From Otis tarda (Eukaryota > Chordata > Aves > Otidiformes > Otididae): a DNA stretch of 64,000 nucleotides. Shown here one piece after another: positions 48,368-61,768 of the stretch (position 1 is the first letter of the stretch; each line of letters opens with the position of its first letter). The stretch is taken from the NCBI GenBank assembly GCA_026413225.1, contig CM048591.1, positions 76,744,009 through 76,808,008 on the forward strand, read 5' to 3'. Both the position numbers and the translations under genes were made by a program. Below the pieces are notes generated by a model. The model ran no database searches and had not been told where the DNA came from. It saw only the letters and a program-made list of their open reading frames with translations.

Positions 48368-51300
48368 GTGAGTATTGTTGTACTGGAAATAAATGCTGTG
48401 TAGAGTAACCACTTTCATTTATTAAAAAATAAAAATAATCCTATAGACATTCTTAAGATCTGCGTAATGCCAGATATGTTTCATTGTATATTTACTTAAA
48501 AGTTGTAGCTGAAGGTGGAAGACAGTCATGCTTTAGGTATGCTTCTTTATCTTGCTTTTGTCACCTTTTAACCTAAATTTGAAAGCAATGGAAATAACTT
48601 GTAAGTCATCAACTGAGCACTGCAAATTTCATATTTTAAAATGGACTTTAAGTGGTTGGTTTCAAGATGTGAAGCAGAACTGCAGTTTTGAGGGGTGGGC
48701 TTTTGTATACCACAGACTACTAATCGTTCTTGAACCTTTTCTGAAACTCTAGTAAAACAGAATATTTCAAGCCTGTTAAAGGAAAAGATGAGGAAATGTG
48801 GCCTCTAAAGGCCACAGGTCCTGTTAAACAATCGATCAGTGGTGCAAATTGGAGAACTAAAGCTGAAGGTAAAATTAAATACAGGCCGTGATCTCTAAGT
48901 AGAATGATTGGAGATTTTGGGTTTAATATTTAAACTTTAAGGGACAGCTAAAGGCTTATTTTTAAAGACCGAAGTATGGATTGTGCCTTTTATGCTATTA
49001 GCCTTAATTAAAATCCATTAACTGATGCAGTTTTCCATGTAGCTGTGTGGTGCTGTGTAGAGATAGCCAGGAAGGGATGAGAGAAGGATGGGTAAGGTTT
49101 TTGTGGTGGTGTGAGGAGGTACTCCTGCCCACAGGGGTGAAACTACAGTCCTGGCCCAGCATCAGTTTGGCTGAAGGGTACTCGGATGCCAGGAAAATCA
49201 CGTCTAAAACAAAGCTACTTGCGCAGACAGAAGTCTCTTAAGGCTGCACTTGTAAGAAAAGCCTTTCTTGTTACAGCTTATTTGCAATTTAAACTGTACT
49301 GGCAAATATTTAAACTACATTGGTGAAAGAATTTCCTTGCTAGAATGAGTAACTATCTTAGTTAAGATAGTTAGCCAAAATAGCTGTACCAGGAGAGTGT
49401 AGCTGGGAGCAGAAATCGACTGGAATTCATGCTGCCGTCAAGAGAAGTCATGCTTGCTAATTCGGCTGGGAAGTAATCCAGTGAAATGGACTGGCCAGTC
49501 CAGCCGGCTTCCTGACCCATGGCAGGCGTATGAGCACTGCAAGGGATGGAGCAGCGGCTGAGTTCAAAACAAGCTCTTGGAGTATAAATGATTAACCTAG
49601 CTGTTGGTGTGAAATTCTGCTGGTAGTACCCTGTGACAGAAAAATCAGCGGCATGCTTTACCCACCCTGCACCCTCTCTTTCTCCACAAAAGTTCGTGCG
49701 CTGCTTTCTGCCGTGTTCTCTTGCAGCAGTATGTGAGGTTTGAGGTGTTAGTAGGCTGGGGGAGATTTTATTTCGCAGCATAAAAAAAAAGGGAGTTTTG
49801 TCAAAAAGCTGTCAAAATCTGGGTGTTGCAAGACTAATGAGGAGCTAAATCATAGCTTACAGTGGTGTCACTCTTGTTTCTGTTAAAAAGTGAGTCCAGC
49901 TATGTGCTTTTTCATTATGAAACTGAACAGTAAGGTCTGCTCCCATGCTCTATGAGATGGAAACCTCTGCAAGGACTTTGCTGCTTGCTACAGAAGCGAC
50001 AGTCTGTTATGGTCACTTTCAAATCTGTCCCTGATTAGGGAAATGCAAAGTAAGGAATTTCTTGCAGAACATTCCTAGATCCTGTGTCTCTGCAATAAAG
50101 AGAGAAATCTAAGGTCATTAAGGCAGATGGTGAGTTAAAACAGGACATTTACTACCGTACATACAGCAGGAGGGAAATGGTTTGCTCGTTATTTCTGTAT
50201 GTTGTGCCATGTTCTGAGTGTTTCCAGAACACAAATTGCGTGACAGAGGACTGACCTGGCCCTTTGAAAGGCCTTCCTTCCTCTTCTGGACTGGTTTCAA
50301 TGTGGAGATGTCGGGAGTGGAGAGCTCTCCAGGTGTGTTTGACAGTGCTAAGGTTACCTGCAACAGCGAGACCTTTCCTCAAGTGCTGCTGAAAACAAAT
50401 TGTGGTATTATTTGTCTCCTGAGAGTCCTTCCTCTGCGATTCAGGCAACTGCCTAACTCCCAGCTGAGAATGAAATACTAGCATTTAAAAGGAAATTAAA
50501 AAAAAATTATTCCATCTGTGGTTACACACATTCTAGTCCCAGTCCTCTGTGGATGATGGGAAGGGCCGGGTGGAGACATAAAAGGAGCTTTCTGGCTTGG
50601 GGTGGTCTGGAGTTGCCTTAGATGTAGGAACTGAGAAAAGGAGCCTTAGGCTAGAAGAGGCAAGGGAGAAGCTTTTATTTCAGGTTTATGTTTAACAAGA
50701 AGGTAGGAGTGGTGTCAGATCCAGTGATGCAGTAAGACGGTTTGCATTCGGTGTGATAGTGAATTGTCTGTGCACGCTGGATGCTCTTCAGTTCGAGAAC
50801 TGACACCGCGCTGGAACAGCTTGCACAAAAAACGACGACGAGCTCTGTGATGTGTGAATTAATAAAATATCTCTGAGTGTTACAATAAACTTTTGCACTA
50901 GAGCGCAGGTCGGCACTCGAGAGGGGACGGAGACTTTTTCCTCCCGGAACATCGTACTCCCGAGACAGTCTGGATGATAACGCCCGCTGGCGTCTGAGAG
51001 AGATAGCAGGGGACAGAGACGGCCAGAAATTTATCGCTACAGTGATACAGATTCGTTTCAAATAAATACTTTGTACTTAAGCCGTTTGGAGTACACCTCG
51101 GCAGCCTGGAGACTGTAGCAGCTGTGCTCTGCTGGATACAATAGCCATGAGGAATGTGGGGATTGGGATTGACTTGTATCCCTGCCGTGTTACATTTAAG
51201 GAAAAAAAAAATCAGTTTATAGTCCAGCGTGCTGCTGTAATGATAATGTTTCAAACAACTGTGCTTTCCCTGCTAGGGCTTCCCTCCTGTATTTTTAATT

Positions 51301-53328
51301 TTCTCTGCCGTGTACTGCAGCTTGCAAATACCTTTCTTATCTAGCGGCAAAACTTGCAAAGCATGCGCCGTACCCGCAGCTGGCGATGTCCTCGGCCTCC
51401 TCCTGTGATGCCCGTGCCTCCAGCTGCCGTGGGGTGACTGCCGCAACCCTGCCCGCCTCCTGTGAGCGTACAAAGCCAGTTGCCTGTTTGGGAATGTTCA
51501 GCAGCGTGCTGAATCCCCTCGCTCCAGTTCAGGGACAGCTGTTGCTCACCTTGCTCTCTGGCCCCGAGCAAACCTTCGGGCCTCGTGCCAGCGGAGGGTG
51601 CAGCGGTGTGGGTGCTGGGCAGCCTGGCTGCAGCTCCTGAGTGAGGAGCTTTTCTGCAGCAGGTTGGTGACAAATCTGCTGGGTGGCAGTGGAACGAACA
51701 CGGTGCCCAGTGCTCGGGTTCAAGTGATTGAACTGGTGCACAAGAGAGAACTGCGTGCATTTGGTTCTGCATTAATGCAGACAGAAGAGCAAAGTTTTAA
51801 GCTTGGGAGCAAGCTTGCCTGGGCAGAAGCCACTGTAGCAGAGATCCAAATGATGCTCTGGCAAAAATTGTCCCTCTTGGGTTTTGAAAAAGTGGGTGTT
51901 ACATGAAGCACAGCAGAATGTCCCTGCTGAGCAGAATAGTGCCCTTCCTCAGTAGCAGGGGGTTGCCTCTTGGCAAATAAAGCTTTGCTTTAAAGAAACT
52001 GTGAGTAAACCTTAGCTTAGAAAATGGATTAATTGGAAATGTCTCTCAAAAAAAATCTTGGAAGCCTAACTTTGAGGGCCCTGCAACTGTTAATTTTTAA
52101 GTCCTTTCATTCTGTTGTAGTGACTTATGGCATGAGCTGGGCACTGTTGCAGATGCCTGCACGGGGGAGGAGGCAGATTCCAGCTCACGCTTGTGAGCTA
52201 CCAAATCTTATCCTTAAAAGTAAGACTTTGAGGGAAAACCACTGCTGAGATGGTCAAGCTGGGACAATTGTGAGAAGAGACAAAGGAGAAAGAGGACTTG
52301 AACGCATCTGCTGAGCAGAGGCACCTAAAAACACAATGCTCGTGTCAACCTGGTGAGATGGTGCTGTACTGTGGAAGAACAAGAGCGGAACAGGGCAGAT
52401 AGATGTGTTCAGAAAGGGAAGAGATTGAGTGCCTCAGGCTTGGAGTGCCAAATACATCTGACCTGAACTGAGCGTACTGTAACAACACACAGTATCAGCA
52501 GGAACAATGAGAAAGAGGAGGACAGCAGTGACAAACAGCTACAAGCCAGAGAAATTGGAGTGAGTCCACACAGGAGATCCAGAAGAAAATGATGCAAAGT
52601 GCTCTTGTGTTAGAGAGCCAATGAGTGTGATATGCTGGAGTGAGAGAGGGTAATGACAGATCCGGAAATCCGTTACCAGGAGGAACGGATTAAAGTCAAG
52701 GGTCCGAGTTGTTCTAGTGGGTATTCTCTATTACTAAATCCATTAGGTGGTAAGAAATTGCAAGCCAGTTTGAGGACATAGAATTTAAATTGTTATTTTA
52801 AAGTAGGCTGCAGAGGGTCAAGAGTGCTCCACACTTCTCCTGAAGCGCTGCAGCCTGGCCAGTGGTGACAAGCCGGGTCAAGCCACAGCACGCTGCTCCA
52901 TGCGCACGTCAGGCTGATGTGTGTAGGGGTCTGCAGCGTGGGCTTTGCTGGGAAAACTCCCCTGCAGAGGGATGAGGGGCAGGAACAGGATACCTCTGTG
53001 TGCCACAAAGGATGCCTCTGTTGGTGCCCTCAGCTACCTGGCTCTCCCCACGTTGCACAGCCGCTTGATCCAAGCTTGATGGAGTTTGTCTGAGTTGGTT
53101 GTAAGTCTTGACTTTTTTATTTTGTCACTTAAATGTGGAAGCTTATTTTCATTTCAGAATATTTAGAAGTGTTCTCTGCATCCTTTTGTTTCCAAACAAC
53201 TAGCAGTAAGAAAACTTTACAATTTTATCTTAAAGTTACAAATTTCAAAAGCATTAACATTTTAAGACTTAACCTCTACAGAATGTCTGTTCTTCCACTT
53301 TTATTTTCTGTATCCTATGCTAAGGCCC

Positions 53329-53356
53329 TTTTTTTTTAAAAAAAAAAAAAAAAAAA
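53329..53356. repeat. T-run followed by A-run
   Basis: Nine T bases are followed directly by nineteen A bases, a short homopolymer dyad in intron 2. Length is likely variable and prone to assembly error. Confidence 0.8.
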
Positions 53357-56094
53357 GTAAATTCAAGGGGACTCTGTACCAACTCAGTCCTCCTTCCTTC
53401 ATGGGATTTATTTTATCATATCCAAATTAGTGTCTTCATTATTTTCAGTGCATATGGGTAGCTGGGTTTGGTATCCTTTCTGCCCTGTGCGCTGCTGTAC
53501 TTACGGACAAGTGCAGCAAAGCAGCTGTTGCTTTGTGTTTTAGCTAGTGGTGCTCTGGGAAAGGAGGGCCCTTCTGCAAATCCCGTCACTGCGTGTTTGC
53601 TGCAGTGATGTTGTCCCTGAGGATGACCTAGAAGAAAACTTCTTTCTGGTTGTTTTTTTAAATTTCTTCTGTAGTTTTCTGCAAGGCTAGTTCTCTGCGT
53701 CTGTGTGGGACTGGCACAGTCAAATGCCCTGGCTGGCCTGGGGGAAGCAGCAGGAACATGCTCACGGAGCCAGGCTTTTTACTGGCAGCTACCCATTCGA
53801 TTGGCTTCACAGTGTGTTAATTGCACCCATTGTCATATTAAACTGACACCAATGTTGCTAAAGTCTCTCCTAATATTTGTGTCCTGAAAAGTCACAGCAA
53901 TGCTGGAGATTCAGGCACTTGAAGGCAGGAGGTCCCTTCTCCCATCATCCACTACATGATCACTAAATGTGCCAGTGAGGGGGGATTCTGAGGGTTGATT
54001 ACATTCATCTTCTAATTGTGTGCAAACATAGATGAAATTGTTTTGTTTATGAAAGCTTAGAGCAAAGGCAGAAAGAGTGAATTTCCTGCAGCTGCCGTCA
54101 ATAGAGAATTATGTGCTCAGCCACTCCTGTCTTTTCAGTGTGCATCTAGAAAACAGGCTTTCTGTGTCTCCGTTAGACTAGAGAGATGAGTTTGGCATGA
54201 ATGGTAAGACTTCCTGCATGTTTCTGTAAAATCTGTAGGCTAAACACGCAATTACTCTTTTTCCAGAACTGAAGAATAACTTTTCTGCAGTGGCTTCTGA
54301 TGCTGCCTTTTTCACATCACCTTTGACAAAGTGTATTAATCAGTGGATTCACTGAAGTTAGGGGGTTTTTTTTAACTTTTTTTTTTTCTTAAATGGGGAG
54401 GAAAGAGCTTGATAGTGCAGAGGGTAAAGCAGTATGAGAAAGCAGCTGTGAAGTAAAGCAGAAAAATGTAGAAGGGAAGGGTTTGAAACAAAAAGCAGGT
54501 CACTACAGAGCAGAAAATTTGGTCAGACCTGTTGGGGAAGACTGTTGAGTGTTACCCAAGAAAACTTCACAATTTTATCCTAAGGTCTCCCATAGGTGCA
54601 TCTTAGCTCGTTTTTCCTCCCCTTTGGTGCCTGCGTTCTCCCAGTAGTGTTGCCTGGCCATGCAGGGGAAGCAGATGTGGGTGGCGCTGATGGTGTCACA
54701 GAGATGCTAAGAGTTTTAGGTATGAGTGAGTGTTATTTACTGCTTTGTAAATCCTTGCCCATCACAACTTATCTGTGTTATCTTACGAAACAGAGAGGCG
54801 GTGTTCTTTGAGTGTTTATCAGTTGTGGGCTTACCTAGAAGGCAGCAGCTCAGACAGGTGTTGAGACCTGAGCTGGGTGTTAGCTGAAGCCTGGTCACTT
54901 GCGAGCAGCGAGGCGGCAGTGAGGGCCAGACGTGTTGGGTGAGACGTACAGAGGAGCTGACCCAAGGCTCAGCACAGCTGCCTTTGCGATCCATCTTCTG
55001 GTAGCGGAGAGTATTTCGTGTGACGGGCTTCTCATATAAATGGCACTCATAAGCGCTTGCAGCGCCGCTTCCTGACGCAAACAGAAGTTTATTTTCTGTT
55101 ATGGGTTAATGTGGTTCCAATGTGTACTTTCTTAATATAGGCTCTTTGGCCTTCTTCTGCAGGTATTGCTCAAATAGGAAAAATAAACTTTTTGCCACTG
55201 TGCTTATCTCAAGCTGAATGCAGTATCTTAATTCTGATTAAGCCAAAAATCCTTGACCTGCCTGTTGCTCTTTTCAGAACCATATAATATATAAATTTGC
55301 AGTGTAAAAATAGGACTGTTTATTCAAAACAGGAGGCTTTATTTGTAGAAGTTCCTGAGTCTATAAACTACTTCAAAGTGTTATTCTGTCTTGCAAGATA
55401 CAGAAAGAAATGGCAAATATGTCAACAGCAGTGAGGGGTTGATCCTAAGGGGCTGAGATGACAGTAGTTTTTGCAAATCTAAGTGTTGTCAGCAAGTTTA
55501 TCCGGTTCCAGTATTGCTTTCTCTAGGTTGCTGAAAATATGTTAATATCCTAGGAATACTTTCTGGACTGCATATTGCCAAGCAAGAGCCTGAGGCTTTA
55601 AAAACATGCCTCTGTAAGTTAAGTTTACTTGATTTCTGAGGGGATGAGGTCATCCTTGCAAAGAAGCGAGGAGGGAGCCTTGAAATCCCTTCTGGTCAAA
55701 ACTGGTGGGTGGCATTTGGTAGGGGACAGTGCACCGGGGCTGGGGTTTGTGCTGTTGAAGCCTCCTGCTTCTCCGGACCGGTGGTGTGCGATGTGGTGCG
55801 GGAAGGGGGACAGACACGGTGGAAACCTCTGGCAAGCCGGAAAGCGGATCGAGAGCGGCAGCTCGCGTGCGCGGGTCTCACGTCGATGTCCCGCAGTTCA
55901 GCCTGCTGTTTCATCTTGCTGTAGTCACGCTGGTGCACCCCAGTATTGCAAAAGCGTGGTGCTGTGGGCTTGTGTTGGCTGGATGTTCGACTGTAACCTG
56001 CAGATCGTTGTCTGTACAGCTGCTTCCCCGTGTTGGGCTTTTACTCCACAACGAGGTACCCTGCACAGCCTCTTTTGAAGGGTATTATATGCCT

Positions 56095-56225
56095 ATTTTC
56101 AGACCTTTCTTCCTATTTTTCAAGACTGCTTTGAGTTTTAACTCCATCCTCATGCTTTTTGTCCCTGCCAGCTTTGTATTACCTGCAGACTCAATAATTA
56201 ATCTTTGTTCCATTTCATAAATGTT
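56095..56225 (-). mobile_element. Decayed CR1/L2-like LINE remnant (minus strand)
   Basis: The minus strand reads LIIESAGNTKLAGTKSMRMELK, which aligns in order with the LIKFADDTKLGGVASTLEDR type of block in CR1/L2-clade reverse transcriptases; the catalytic DD pair is decayed. It is the same region of the element as the remnant at 17.7 kb and similarly old. The family is uncertain. Confidence 0.4.
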
Positions 56226-58800
56226 TAGACTTTCACTTTTAAACCGTAATGTGGGAAACAGACTTATCTGATTGAATTGCATTTAATATAACTTAAAATA
56301 CATTTTTTTTTTTTCCCTCAGAGCTTGTCCCAAATTTATTAGATTTGGATTATCTGAATTGTGACAGACTTCAATAAATTTGCTTTTTCGAGGGACAAAG
56401 CTTTTGACTCTGTATATTCTGAATGAGCCCCAAAAAAAAAGTGCACAAAAATGAAAGGCTGCTGAGTTACAAACTAAATAATAAAACTTTGAAACAGAGG
56501 ATGAAAGAAATGAATTCTTATTCTCAAATTAGTTGCACTGCCACTTCTGAATTTTTCTAGCAAAAAATATTCCCACACCATTCTTGCATTCTTTTCATCC
56601 AAATTAACAAATGTCTGAGGAGTGGTCATCTAGTTCTTCTGAAATTTGTGAAAATTATATCCTAAAAATTTGAGAATTAAAGTGAATTTCTAGACCTTTT
56701 CCTTGCTCATGCAAAGAAAGCTGTCGCAGTGGTTGCAGCAGCTGGTTCCCTCATTGTCAGTGTCTTTCTTACAGATTTTATAAGTGCTCAGGGAAACGTC
56801 AAAACATGGAGTGTTTCCATTTGAGTTTGCTCCTGGAAAATCACTGTCGATGATAAGCTTTATAGACACCTGCCTGTAAGGAGGCAGACTTGTTTTTCCT
56901 CTGTACTTTCAGTGGTTTTTTTTTTTTTAATGTTTGGGAGAAATAAGATCTCACTGAAGAGAGCAAAACAGCAGCAGACGTGTTTTCAGATGTGCTCTGA
57001 GGCCAGCTTCTGTCTTCATGTCATTGCATCAAAACACACTGAGCCACTCTGTTGTTTAATACCCGTGGCAATCCAGAATTTTAACTGTAAGTATTAGGGT
57101 AGAGAAATTCCTAATGTTTAAGATGATTCAGTGCATATACATTCTTTAGGCTGATCAATGGAAAATAAAGGTTTGCTCAAAATAAGCTTTGAGAGTGAAG
57201 TCCAAGCATACACAGCAACAATGACCTGCTTCCCTCTGTATTTTTTGAGGGCTAGCCTTGGATTCATCATAGTGCATAGTTCTCTGTTTTTCAAAAAGTA
57301 TATCAGGATGAAAAACATTACCTCTTCTACAGCAGATTGAATTCAAATTGTCAAATTCATACATACACAACCGCTGTATTTATAGAAAAGCAGTATGGTG
57401 AAACTTTGAATTAATGCTAGTTAGTTTTTATATAATATAGATTAATTTTAGTGTAATTTGGTGGTCTTAGGTTGATGGCTTACTCTGTAGTGACCTTCGT
57501 AATCATTAAAAGGTGAAGCTGCTTGTATAATCCAAGATTATGCATTTGGTAACTTAGGAAATTTATTTCCATTCTTGTATAAAATGCACGGATGCTCTTT
57601 TAAGCATGCTGGTACGTCAAGCTGAGTAAAAGGATATGGTGTTCGTGTGGCTTGTCTTTCTCCTTCATGTCCAGTCGCTGTCTCAAGCTGTCGGTAAGCT
57701 CTACCCATACTGATGATTAAAATGTAAATGGTAATGGAGTTGTTTTGTAGTAGCACTTTGTGCAAATGACTTTGGCGTTTATGAAGACTGGCCAATCTCA
57801 CAAGCAAAATATCAAGAGGAAGATTTCTGAGAGGCTATCGAGTATTGCTTTTACATATCTTTGTCAGTTGTATTTGATGTTCCATTAAGAATTCCAGCAA
57901 ATTTCAGAAGAATAGCTTTTTAGGTTTACTGCAAGCTAATTTTACCTTCAGAATAAAGCAGTTGGATGGCAGTAGTTTTTCTGTGCTTCAGTATCGTTTT
58001 GTATAGCAGCACACTGGAAAATGTGCTTATGCCAATAAATGTTTTAATGGCTTCTCATGTTTACATGTTAAAGCTCCACCAGAATGCAACACATTCTGTA
58101 CCAAATGATCAATTCAGCCAAGTAAATCAAGTTTTGTTACATCTGACTAAACTTACGAAAAACTGCTTACATGTCACATTTATGCCAATAATTGCATTTG
58201 GAGCCGAGTAAAAGAAAAAGGCTTTTAGTTGTAGTTGTAGTTGAAATTAATCTTTTATAGTTTAAGAAGTTAGACTTTTTTTTTTGTTTGGGTGTTGCTG
58301 GGTTTTGTGGTGGTTTTTGTTTCTTTGTTTGTTTGTTCCCCCCCCCACCACCACTTCGATCTTGTTCCCAAATATGCCCCATTCAGACCAAACCAATCAC
58401 AAAGTCGGGCCTGATGTGGTCTGTGTGAATTGCTCTTGTCTAGTTTGTTAGCTGAGCTTTGGTCCGTTTGATTATACTCAGGCGCTTGCATTTAAAGTTA
58501 AGCACGTGCGTATTAATTCCACTAAATAGGAAAGGATTACTTGCTACTTGGATGCTTTCCTGAATTAGAGACTGAGCGGCTGTAGCTTTTCCAGTGCCGT
58601 TACCGCTGCGGCAGACACGTAGCCAGCGCTGCTGTCAGAGGGAGAATTGTGCCCAAGAAGCCTTTTCAGTGACACGACTGAAATAATATCAAAACTTTCA
58701 AAATGCAGTTTCTTGTTTAAAACTATGGTTCTAGATAACCGCAAGCAAAGGAGTGTAGACTGAAGTTTTTACATAAACTTTTTTTTTTTTTTGCTTTTAG

Positions 58801-58922
58801 CTTATTAAAATTCCCAAAGTTGATCTGCCAAATGAAGTGCATACATTTAACTTCTACTTGTCAAATATTGGCAAAGATAATCCTCAGGGAAGCTTTGACT
58901 GTGTCCAGCAAACAGACTCAAG
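58801..58922 (+). CDS. ELL2: ELL2 coding exon 3
   Basis: A 122-bp exon encoding [20 protein letters not shown], then [20 protein letters not shown], with two bases left for the next codon (phase 2 at the 3' end). [18 protein letters not shown] is a hallmark of the ELL-domain core and is nearly unchanged from mammalian ELL2. The acceptor is preceded by a long T-run and gcttttag; the donor is AG|gtaagt. The downstream open frame seen here in another register (from 58820) is a shadow. Confidence 0.95.
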
Positions 58923-61604
58923 GTAAGTTTTACTTAACATTTTCTTTCATGGGAAATTTAACTCAATTCTGTGGCTTTGAGCATATAGCGAAAACCTTTA
59001 ACAGAAGCATGCTCCTAGCGATCAGCTGCAGTAGAAAATTAATTCCTTGCAATAGCATGATTTCTTGCCAATTATAAATACTTGCTTTTACTTAGAATTC
59101 TTTCTGGTTTGTGCTCTTAAAGTAACGTTTTGAGTACCTTCTCACCTCTTAGTGCTATTTTTAAAAGCGTGTGGAGCTGAGCATCATCCAAGGTAGACCA
59201 GATCCATTCTACAGCCATATGTAAATATGATTATGGCTGGCAGCGTGCTGGCGTGCTGGCCATGATGGATAGATGTCTTATTTTAAGAACCACATGAATG
59301 GGTGACCTTATCCGTAAGTGCATAACCATGGTGTTTCGGAACCCAAACCTATTACAGCAGCACCTTGTCCCGGTCCTTTGAGTCAAAGTGAACACTGTTA
59401 ACATCTACTGAAAAGGCAAGAAAATACTGTGCTTGTTACATGAAGCCTGCTTCAGCTTCTAGAATATTACGTTTGGTGTAGAACTGATGTAATCCAGCGG
59501 TGTTGAACAGCTGTTTGTCCCATTTGGTTAACTAGGACATCACAGGTAGGGTTTCTGTATTTATCTGGGATTGATAGCAAATAGGCACACTGATGCATCT
59601 CTCCAGAAGGTGCTGCACAGATTCTCGGTCACAGGAGAGCTTCTGCCCTCAATTTCCAAACAGAGATTTGTCTAGTGTGCTTTGGGAGCAATAAGAAAAT
59701 GAGCTGATTTAATAGCTCTCTGCCTAACAAGCGATCTCTCAGCATCCTCATCCTCCTCTTTCTCCTCTTGTGTTAGGTCTTCTCTACTACAATACAGCCT
59801 TTCAGTGAACTCACTTAACTGATGGGATGGGCAAAAAGCCCAGTGGTTTAGCAGCAGACCTGGGGGAGCCTGGGACAGTGTGCATTTTGGTTTGTTTTTT
59901 TTTTTCTTTTTTGATTAAACTCTATCTGAAAGGGGCCAGACAGCTGCCGAAGCGAGCAGCAGGAGTGCATGCTCCGGGGTGAGAGGTTGTGCCTCCGCTC
60001 CTGGCTTGCCTCTCCGGAGCATCTCTCAGGGCACTTCCTTCTTTGGGAAGGAGCACTTTCAGTTCAGTTAAACTGGATTCATTTTGTAAATAAGATTAAA
60101 CTTAAGCTGCTTTAGCCCAGGATAAGTTTGAATAACATGCCTAGGTAGTTTCAATGTGGTTTTACTAATCTGCTTCAAAATCTAATTCAGACTAGCTTTT
60201 GCGAGGTCCTTTGTAGCCAGCTCTCAGTTTGTACGAAGTCCCTGCAAAGCTAATGCAAAACTTGTGTAGTGTTACACACAGAGTTGTTTGGAAAAAAAAA
60301 AAAAAAAAAGAAAAACTAAAAAACCCAACCAACCAAACCAGAAACCAGAAAGGACCTCTGCAGGGTATCTAGTCTAATTTTGTGCTCAAGGCAGGTCTAG
60401 CTTCAAAACTGACTTGGATTTTGGAAATGCCCAGCCTGAGGAGGTGTCAGTGTCTCACCACTCCTGTGGTGAAAAAGCTCCTAAAGGCAGGGATGTTCAA
60501 GGAAATGGGTAAAAGCTGTACTTCAGATGGCAAGAAGGTCTTTTTTTGTGTTGTAAATGCACTGATTTTGGAGGAAGGAATCAGTGCATAGCTCTAGGCT
60601 GTGGACAAAACTGTATCGTCTTGAGACATTGGTCAGTGGCATGGTCCAGCTTTGTGACTTTCAAAAACTATGTAGTAAGTTGAGACGCAAGATTATTGAC
60701 TTTTCTTCTTGGAGCCTCGATGGGGAGTGTTAGGGTGGTTAAGGTGTTTCAGGGTAGCTAAAGCCAATGCCCTTTCTCTGGTCAGAGCTGTTGCAAAGGC
60801 AGGTGCCACCCGGCGCACTCATTAAGAGCGGTGATAGCTGGGATGGTTTAAACGAAGCTGCTGTTGGTCAGCTGAGGTGCCCTCCTGGCTGGGCACAGTG
60901 CACTGCAGGAGCACATTTGGACTGACCGTGGAGGGCCAGACCCTCCAGAAATGCCTCCTGGAGCCCACCGCCCACCCCAGCACTATCACGGAGGCCTCGC
61001 CGTCCTTTCCCTCGTGCAGGGTTGGCTCCAAGTGCCAGTTGGCTCCAGCACAGATCCTCGGAGAAGCAGGCGGGTGAAGCACAAGCACTCCTCAGCGCTG
61101 TCGGTGACGGGGAGGGCGGATGTTTGAAAGCAAGATGAGGGTCTGGAGGGGGGGCTGGCTTGCCCTCCCTGGGCCTGGCAGGGCCTGGGGCCACCACGGG
61201 CCACCTCAGGTGAGAGGAGGAGGTGTGTGCCTCACAGGGGTCTGCTGAGAGCCAGGCGACCAGTGGAAAGGAAAGCGCCTGGGGCAGGACCTGCCCGCCG
61301 TGAGGGTGCCGGTGTAACTGCCCCGGTTGTCCCTGTGACTGCCGGTGCACCGGTACAGCCACCAGCTCTGCCCCGGGCCTGCCTCCCAAATACAGTGATA
61401 TGGGGAAATGTGCTTACACTGGCCGGTAAAACTGATACAATTTGGATGCGTAGAGACAATCTGAAATACTTTTTGCCCCAGCTAGCTATCAGAACTGGAA
61501 AATGTTTTTCTTCAGCTGTTAAGGCCGGTTTTAAATTTCCTGATACAACCATACTTCTGAACCTGATCTGGTGCTTGGGCTCACCTTTTTCAATGTTTTT
61601 TTAG
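58923..61604 (+). other. ELL2: ELL2 intron 3 (about 2.7 kb)
   Basis: It starts gtaagt and ends tttttttag. It holds an A18 run at 60292-60309, a minus-strand CR1 3' fragment directly after it, and a GC-rich patch at about 60,870-61,400 that opens a 173-codon minus-strand frame of low-complexity Pro/Ala/Gly-rich sequence. No further exon was recognised. Confidence 0.85.
60348..60505 (-). mobile_element. CR1 LINE 3' fragment (minus strand)
   Basis: The + strand reads 'aaaggacctctgcagggtat', 'ctagtctaattttgtgctca' and 'aggcaggtctagcttcaaa', the reverse complement of a CR1 3' end of an older subfamily. No octamer tail is kept; an A-rich stretch precedes it. It lies antisense to ELL2 in intron 3. 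Confidence 0.7.
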
Positions 61605-61768
61605 TTCTGGAGCCTCGCAACTCAGTTGCCTGGGACCCATACAGAATAAAGTTACAGTATGTGCAACAAGCGACTCCTATGCGACGACCCGAGAGCGCAT
61701 GACCCAGGCCGAAGAGGAGTCGCGCAATCGAAGTGCAAAGGTTATTAAACCTGGTGGACCACTTTTAG
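61605..61768 (+). CDS. ELL2: ELL2 coding exon 4
   Basis: A 164-bp exon. With the two bases carried from exon 3 it encodes [20 protein letters not shown], then [20 protein letters not shown] and [15 protein letters not shown], leaving one base for the next exon (phase 1). The [13 protein letters not shown] and [15 protein letters not shown] blocks belong to the ELL domain and identify ELL2 among its paralogues. The acceptor is caatgtttttttag and the donor is TTAG|gtatgg. This is the last coding exon in the window; the remaining exons lie beyond 64,000. Confidence 0.95.

Larger units (their letters stand above)
48368..58800 (+). other. ELL2: ELL2 intron 2 (about 10.4 kb)
   Basis: It starts gtgagt and ends tttgcttttag after a run of T. 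It is AT-rich overall with no exon-like block. It contains a T9/A19 dyad at 53.33 kb, a decayed LINE remnant at 56.1 kb and a C-run at about 58337-58345. GC-richer patches at 51.3-51.8 and 55.7-56.0 kb carry overlapping frames up to 149 codons with no known domain. Confidence 0.85.

Noticed and set aside
60868-61389. 173-codon antisense frame in ELL2 intron 3
   Set aside because: Low-complexity Pro/Ala/Gly-rich sequence in a GC-rich patch, with no domain and no splice context.
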